The notes under the pieces: generated by a model
What the model saw: only the letters and a program-made list of their open reading frames with translations
Told to the model about the DNA's origin: nothing
Database searches by the model: none
Position numbers and translations under genes: made by a program
Source: Saprospiraceae bacterium
Lineage (GTDB): Bacteria; Bacteroidota; Bacteroidia; Chitinophagales; Saprospiraceae
NCBI GenBank assembly: GCA_013042795.1
Contig: JABDPK010000106.1
Span: 1 to 8,796 of the forward strand
Direction: 5' to 3'
Length of the DNA: 8,796 nt
Part shown: in pieces, positions 5,309 to 8,796 of the stretch
Layout: each line of letters opens with the position of its first letter
Position numbering within the stretch: position 1 is the first letter of the stretch

Positions 5309-6910
5309 ATGGCTATTCCTAAGGAACCCAGGCAACTCATGATTAATATCATGTATCTCGTGCTCACAGCACTACTCGCACTGAATGTTTCTGCGGAGGT
5401 ATTTAATGCCTTCAAAATGGTGGACAAAGGCCTTATAAAATCCAACAGATCATTGGATGAAAGTAATAATGCCCTTCCAACCGCGATCAGAGACGGTGCA
5501 AAAAAGAAAGAATCATTACTTAAATATGCTGACTTAATCGATCCGGGACGTCAAATGTCGAAAGATGCGAATGACTACCTGCAGCATGTGATTGATACCC
5601 TGATCAATGACAAGGGTTATAAAGAAGATCCTGAAACAGGTGAGATCACAGATGAATTAAAGGCAGCCAAGGATTATGACATCACAACAAGAGTTTTAGT
5701 TAACGGTCCAAAAGGTGATGGTAATGGTATCGGGAAAAAAATCAAACAAGTACTTGAAAAGTATCGTGCAGATATTATCGGTCTTGTAGAAGATGATCCT
5801 GAAACTCAAGTCAATGAAAAAGAAGAATTCATTAAGACAGTATCTGTAAATATTGACGATGAGTCATGGCAGAAGAAGAAAAAGAAAAGCTGGTCTCACT
5901 TCAATTTTGATCACATGCCATTGCAATCGGTACTACCGATCCTGAGCAAATTTCAAAATGATGTCAAATCTACTGAATCAGCATTCCTTAATTACCTTGC
6001 TGGTAAAGTTGGAACGACAACTGATGTTGTGATTGACAAGTATACAGTCGTTTCAGCACCAGAAAAGTCCTATATCATTAAAGGTGAAAAATACCGTTCG
6101 GAAATATTCCTGTCTGCTGCAGCTTCAGCTGACTCAAAAACAGGAATATCCATTTCTGTAAACGGTCGTTCACTTCCATTGAACCAGGATGGATTGGGAA
6201 TTTATGAATTAACAGCGAATTCAGTAGGTAAACAAAAGTATACTGCGACAGCTTCGATCACTAACCCAGTGACCGGGGAGACACAGACTTTCAAGAAAGA
6301 ATTCAACTACGAGGTTGGTGAAAGATCCGTAGCGATCTCCCCTACCAAAATGAATGTATTCTACATTGGTGTTGATAATCCTGTAGAAGTATCTGCTGCC
6401 GGTGTGGCTTCAAGCCAGATCAAGGTAAGTATGTCAGGTGCAGGTGGAGGTAATATCTCCAAAAATTCTGATGGTACATATAAGGTCACAGCAAACAAGC
6501 CGACAAAGAAAGGTGAATTTGCCAAGATCAATGTAACAGCACCAGGCATGAATGCATCCAAAGATTTCAGGGTAAAAAGGATTCCTGATCCAGTGCCGAA
6601 ATTGAGTAAGAGCAGAGGTGGATCTATGGGAAGTGGAGAATTCAAACTTCAGCCGGGCGTATTCCCTGTACTTGAAAACTTTGACTTTGACGCGAGATGT
6701 GATATTGTCGGTTTCAGGCTTGTAAGAGTACCGAAAAGACAAGACCCACAGGTTGCTGTCAACAGGGGTGGAAAATTTGCTCCTGATGCAAGGAACCTGA
6801 TTAAGAAAGCAACACCATCTGATAAGTTTTTCTTTGAAGATATCAAATGCAGATGCCCCGGAGACCCTGCACCAAGGGATTTAGGAGGTATGGTATTTAA
6901 TATCCGATAG
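5309..6910 (+). CDS. gldM: GldM/PorM, inner-membrane and periplasm-spanning T9SS motor subunit
   Basis: This 533-residue protein has one N-terminal membrane helix (about 10-32) preceded by Pro-Arg-Gln; Arg8 fits the Arg that pairs with the GldL glutamate in F. johnsoniae. The periplasmic part follows the family's four-domain plan. First comes a helical domain (about 35-240) containing a Lys5 run (189-193). Two beta-rich Ig-like domains follow, at about 241-337 and 340-425, the second starting Pro-Thr-Lys-Met-Asn-Val-Phe-Tyr-Ile-Gly-Val-Asp-Asn-Pro. The C-terminal domain (about 428-533) ends in Cys-Arg-Cys-Pro-Gly-Asp-Pro and Leu-Gly-Gly-Met-Val-Phe. Cys464, Cys514 and Cys516 are the cysteines in that end domain. 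GldM transmits rotation or conformational change from GldL to the GldK/GldN ring. The length is close to that of known GldM proteins. The start at 5309 is 41 bp after gldL and gives the conserved N-terminus. Confidence 0.96.
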   Translation: MAIPKEPRQLMINIMYLVLTALLALNVSAEVFNAFKMVDKGLIKSNRSLDESNNALPTAIRDGAKKKESLLKYADLIDPGRQMSKDANDYLQHVIDTLINDKGYKEDPETGEITDELKAAKDYDITTRVLVNGPKGDGNGIGKKIKQVLEKYRADIIGLVEDDPETQVNEKEEFIKTVSVNIDDESWQKKKKKSWSHFNFDHMPLQSVLPILSKFQNDVKSTESAFLNYLAGKVGTTTDVVIDKYTVVSAPEKSYIIKGEKYRSEIFLSAAASADSKTGISISVNGRSLPLNQDGLGIYELTANSVGKQKYTATASITNPVTGETQTFKKEFNYEVGERSVAISPTKMNVFYIGVDNPVEVSAAGVASSQIKVSMSGAGGGNISKNSDGTYKVTANKPTKKGEFAKINVTAPGMNASKDFRVKRIPDPVPKLSKSRGGSMGSGEFKLQPGVFPVLENFDFDARCDIVGFRLVRVPKRQDPQVAVNRGGKFAPDARNLIKKATPSDKFFFEDIKCRCPGDPAPRDLGGMVFNIR

Positions 6911-6940
6911 TTTAGCAAATAGATAAAAATTTAAAAGATC

Positions 6941-7810
6941 ATGTTAAATAAAAATTTATTTTCTCTCATATGTCTTCTGTTGTTCAGCGTAGCTATCATA
7001 GCTCAGCAGGACAGACAGATCATTACTGAGTCAGGTACACCATTGGAAGACATCTATATTGATGGAATCGTAAAACGTACACTGGTAGAAGATGCTCCTG
7101 TTATTGAATATGAGCATATTCGTGAAGCTGATGTTGTATGGGAAAGAAAATTATGGAGGATAATAGATGTACGTGAGAAGATAAATGATGCATTTAAAAG
7201 TCCACATAAACCCTTCTTTTCAATTCTAAGAGAATTGGCTCAAAATGGAGATATTGCAGTTTTTAAAGACGAATTCTTCAGGGAACCAATGACTATTGAT
7301 GAGATTGACAGGGAGCTTAACAGGATTGATACAACTACCATTTTTGATTATGATACTTATGAAGAAAAGGTAACTGTTGTTAAAAATGAAATCAACTGGG
7401 AAGACATTAAACAATTCAGGGTTAAGGAAGTATGGTACTTTGACAAAGAAGTATCACAGCTTGAAACCAGGATTCTTGGAATCTCCCCTATTCTTGATAA
7501 CATTGATCCTGATACAGGTGAATTAAAGTATTCATTGCCTATCTTCTGGATATATTATCCTGAAGCCAGGGAACACTTTGCAAAATACAGGGTAAATAAT
7601 GACTTTAATGATATTGCACCTACTTCCTGGTACGATTTGTTTGAACAAAGAAAATTTGCCAGTTATATCATGAAACAATCCAATACTCTCGATCTCAGGG
7701 TTGAGGATATCTATTATGGATATGACAGAGAAGGCATCGACAGGTTGATGGAATCGGACAAAATCAAAGCTGAATTATTCAACTTTGAACATGATCTTTG
7801 GGAATATTAA
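6941..7810 (+). CDS. gldN: GldN/PorN, periplasmic T9SS ring component
   Basis: This 289-residue protein has a signal peptide (hydrophobic about 6-20, likely cleavage at Ala21-Gln22). Its mature start is Gln-rich, then comes the GldN-type region Val-Trp-Glu-Arg-Lys-Leu-Trp-Arg-Ile-Ile-Asp (66-76) and Glu-Lys-Ile-Asn (79-82). A Pro-Phe-Phe-Ser-Ile-Leu segment (91-96) follows. Later conserved-looking pieces are Ile-Lys-Gln-Phe-Arg-Val-Lys-Glu-Val-Trp-Tyr-Phe-Asp-Lys and Phe-Trp-Ile-Tyr-Tyr-Pro near the middle of the C-terminal half, and Ser-Trp-Tyr-Asp-Leu-Phe-Glu-Gln-Arg-Lys-Phe further on. GldN/PorN binds GldK/PorK to form the large periplasmic ring and contacts the end domain of GldM. Cys11 lies inside the hydrophobic core and does not make a convincing lipobox. 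It is the last gene of the operon, 30 bp after gldM and 23 bp before the terminator stem. Confidence 0.95.
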   Translation: MLNKNLFSLICLLLFSVAIIAQQDRQIITESGTPLEDIYIDGIVKRTLVEDAPVIEYEHIREADVVWERKLWRIIDVREKINDAFKSPHKPFFSILRELAQNGDIAVFKDEFFREPMTIDEIDRELNRIDTTTIFDYDTYEEKVTVVKNEINWEDIKQFRVKEVWYFDKEVSQLETRILGISPILDNIDPDTGELKYSLPIFWIYYPEAREHFAKYRVNNDFNDIAPTSWYDLFEQRKFASYIMKQSNTLDLRVEDIYYGYDREGIDRLMESDKIKAELFNFEHDLWEY

Positions 7811-7833
7811 ATTCTTTCGATTTTAAAATATAT

Positions 7834-7871
7834 ATACCCGCTTCAATTCACTTGGAGCGGGTATTTTTTTT
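7834..7871 (+). terminator. Rho-independent terminator of the gldKLMN operon
   Basis: The arms 7834-7846 and 7852-7864 form a 13-bp stem (one G-T wobble) with GC-rich middle CCCGC/GCGGG and a 5-base loop TTCAC. T8 at 7864-7871 follows on the plus strand. It is 23 bp after the gldN stop and is the strongest intrinsic terminator in the window. The stop codon of the convergent glycosyltransferase gene (7845-7843, TGA) lies within the stem, so the loop-distal half and the T tract are also coding on the minus strand. Read leftwards, the hairpin is followed only by alternating AT and TTTT, so termination in that direction would be weaker. Confidence 0.92.
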
Positions 7872-8796
7872 CAAGCATCCACATAAAAAACAGGAGGCCA
7901 TATTCCAATGTTATCAACCAGTATGGTATAGCTTCAAAAGCGTAAACGCCATAACTAAAAACGACAAGGAATGACCATAGAATAATCCAATAATGTAAAC
8001 GAAAAACACACAAAACGATAAGCATTGAAAGATACCATGGATGAATGGTCGTTCCAAGAAGCAGGTAAACTGTAAATGAAAATATGAATACATCAGTCAT
8101 CTCATTGACTAAAACAGGTCTGGTCTTTTTGGTAAACCATAAAATTAACAGGAAGGTTAAAATCCCAAATAGCGGACCGATCACGGCTATCTGGTTATAC
8201 CCTGTCATCCATCTTCCTATTTCCCTGGTTATGTAATAGATACTGGCATTAAATTCAAATTTCTGGAAATACAGGTCGATACTCGATAGGAAATTATTCA
8301 GATCAAGGGACCAGAAAAGAGGTAAAAACATGATGGAAGAAATAATGATTGAACTTATAATGAATCTTCTCAACTCTCCCTTTTGATAGAGATACCACAT
8401 GACCGCCGGGACAAACATCAATGGTAGCAATTTAGTGGCAATCGAAAGATTGAAAAACAAAGTGGCGCTCAGGTACTTCTTATGAATTAGAAAGTAGATG
8501 AATCCAAGGAGAAAACAAATCATAATTGCTTCGAAATGCAGGTTACCCGTCAATTCTACAATGATCAGTGGATTTAACATATAGATCAGAGCGTAGTACG
8601 CCGGCTTTTTCAGGTATTCAAGGATTTTTACCAGGAAAAAGAAAGAGACGACTTCTGCAATCAGGATCAACACTCTTAATACCATAGCAGATTGTTCCGG
8701 TGAATTATGGTCTCCAAATGCAGCCAGGTAGAAGCATAACTGATGAACAGGCGGATATACTGTATAATAAACCTGAGAATTCATCAATTCATACAG
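7843..8796 (-). CDS. Multi-span membrane glycosyltransferase, GT-C / GT87-like, N-terminus missing (runs off right edge)
   Basis: 317 codons remain open to the right edge, so the first codon lies outside the window; the in-frame TTG and ATG at 8787 and 8784 are internal. The protein is very hydrophobic, with about eight to nine membrane segments in the visible part. The features fit polyprenyl-phosphate-sugar-dependent GT-C transferases: Val-Tyr-Pro-Pro-Val-His near the visible start, Leu-Asn-Pro-Leu-Ile-Ile-Val-Glu-Leu then Asn-Leu-His-Phe-Glu, Ala-Thr-Lys-Leu-Leu-Pro-Leu, Glu-Phe-Asn-Ala-Ser-Ile-Tyr-Tyr, and Ile-His-Pro-Trp-Tyr-Leu. The catalytic Asp-containing first loop should be in the missing N-terminal part. 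The C-terminus, Glu-Lys-Lys-Tyr-Pro-Leu-Gln-Val-Asn, is encoded by the reverse of the gldN terminator. Mannosyl transfer is a common annotation for relatives, but sugar and acceptor cannot be read from sequence. It converges on the gld operon, with no functional link implied. Confidence 0.8.
   Translation of the reverse strand: MYELMNSQVYYTVYPPVHQLCFYLAAFGDHNSPEQSAMVLRVLILIAEVVSFFFLVKILEYLKKPAYYALIYMLNPLIIVELTGNLHFEAIMICFLLGFIYFLIHKKYLSATLFFNLSIATKLLPLMFVPAVMWYLYQKGELRRFIISSIIISSIMFLPLFWSLDLNNFLSSIDLYFQKFEFNASIYYITREIGRWMTGYNQIAVIGPLFGILTFLLILWFTKKTRPVLVNEMTDVFIFSFTVYLLLGTTIHPWYLSMLIVLCVFRLHYWIILWSFLVVFSYGVYAFEAIPYWLITLEYGLLFFMWMLEKKYPLQVN

Noticed and set aside
6361..6918. Three overlapping antisense open frames inside the 3' half of gldM
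   Set aside because: GldM domain sequence is intact across the region, and the antisense frames overlap each other as well, as expected of codon-bias shadows.
7226..7414. Antisense open frame inside gldN
   Set aside because: It is fully inside a well-supported gene and has no promoter or start context.
8782..8787. ATG/TTG as start of the glycosyltransferase gene
   Set aside because: The frame stays open to the window edge, and the protein begins in mid-family sequence, lacking the first membrane helix and catalytic loop, so these codons are internal.

Overview
The window is from a Bacteroidota chromosome. It carries a complete type IX secretion / gliding motor gene set (gldK, gldL, gldM, gldN) directly preceded by a PorP/SprF-family gene. 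Other signs agree: no Shine-Dalgarno sequences, AT-rich leaders, a TAnnTTTG-type -7 element, SPII lipoproteins with an (L)xSC lipobox, and a PorT-like outer-membrane barrel. The porP-gldKLMN order matches the Porphyromonas gingivalis porPKLMN locus. The genus cannot be fixed from this sequence; an environmental, non-flavobacterial lineage such as Saprospiria is a guess.

Layout, left to right. (1) 1-1024, minus strand: an outer-membrane beta-barrel gene followed after 3 bases by a lipoprotein gene that runs off the left edge, a likely two-gene envelope operon. (2) 1025-1082: a short divergent intergenic region with an AT-rich 14-bp palindrome and a candidate -7 element. (3) 1083-2144, plus strand: a 96-aa protein of unknown function and, 9 bases on, a PhnP-like metallo-beta-lactamase-fold hydrolase that starts with GTG. 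(4) 2217-3185: the PorP/SprF-like protein. (5) 3186-3376: a 191-bp gap with a candidate promoter and several complementary segments, the only sizeable non-coding stretch. (6) 3377-7810: gldK-gldL-gldM-gldN, closely spaced (67, 41 and 30 bp) and evidently one operon. (7) 7834-7871: a strong intrinsic terminator. (8) 7843-8796, minus strand: the C-terminal part of a multi-span GT-C-type glycosyltransferase, converging on the gld operon, whose last codons lie inside that terminator.

How the genes fit together, from known family biology. GldL and GldM form the inner-membrane proton-driven motor, and GldM's periplasmic domains reach towards GldK and GldN, which form a ring under the outer membrane. 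PorP/SprF proteins are outer-membrane barrels tied to the T9SS or to anchoring of its substrates. Nothing indicates that the left-hand barrel/lipoprotein pair, the MBL hydrolase or the glycosyltransferase belong to the secretion machine; they are neighbours.

I found no mobile element, CRISPR array, tRNA or rRNA. The main machinery is known rather than new. The points most worth checking are the 96-aa unknown protein coupled to the MBL hydrolase, the barrel/lipoprotein pair, the structured gldK leader, and the terminator shared with the convergent coding region.
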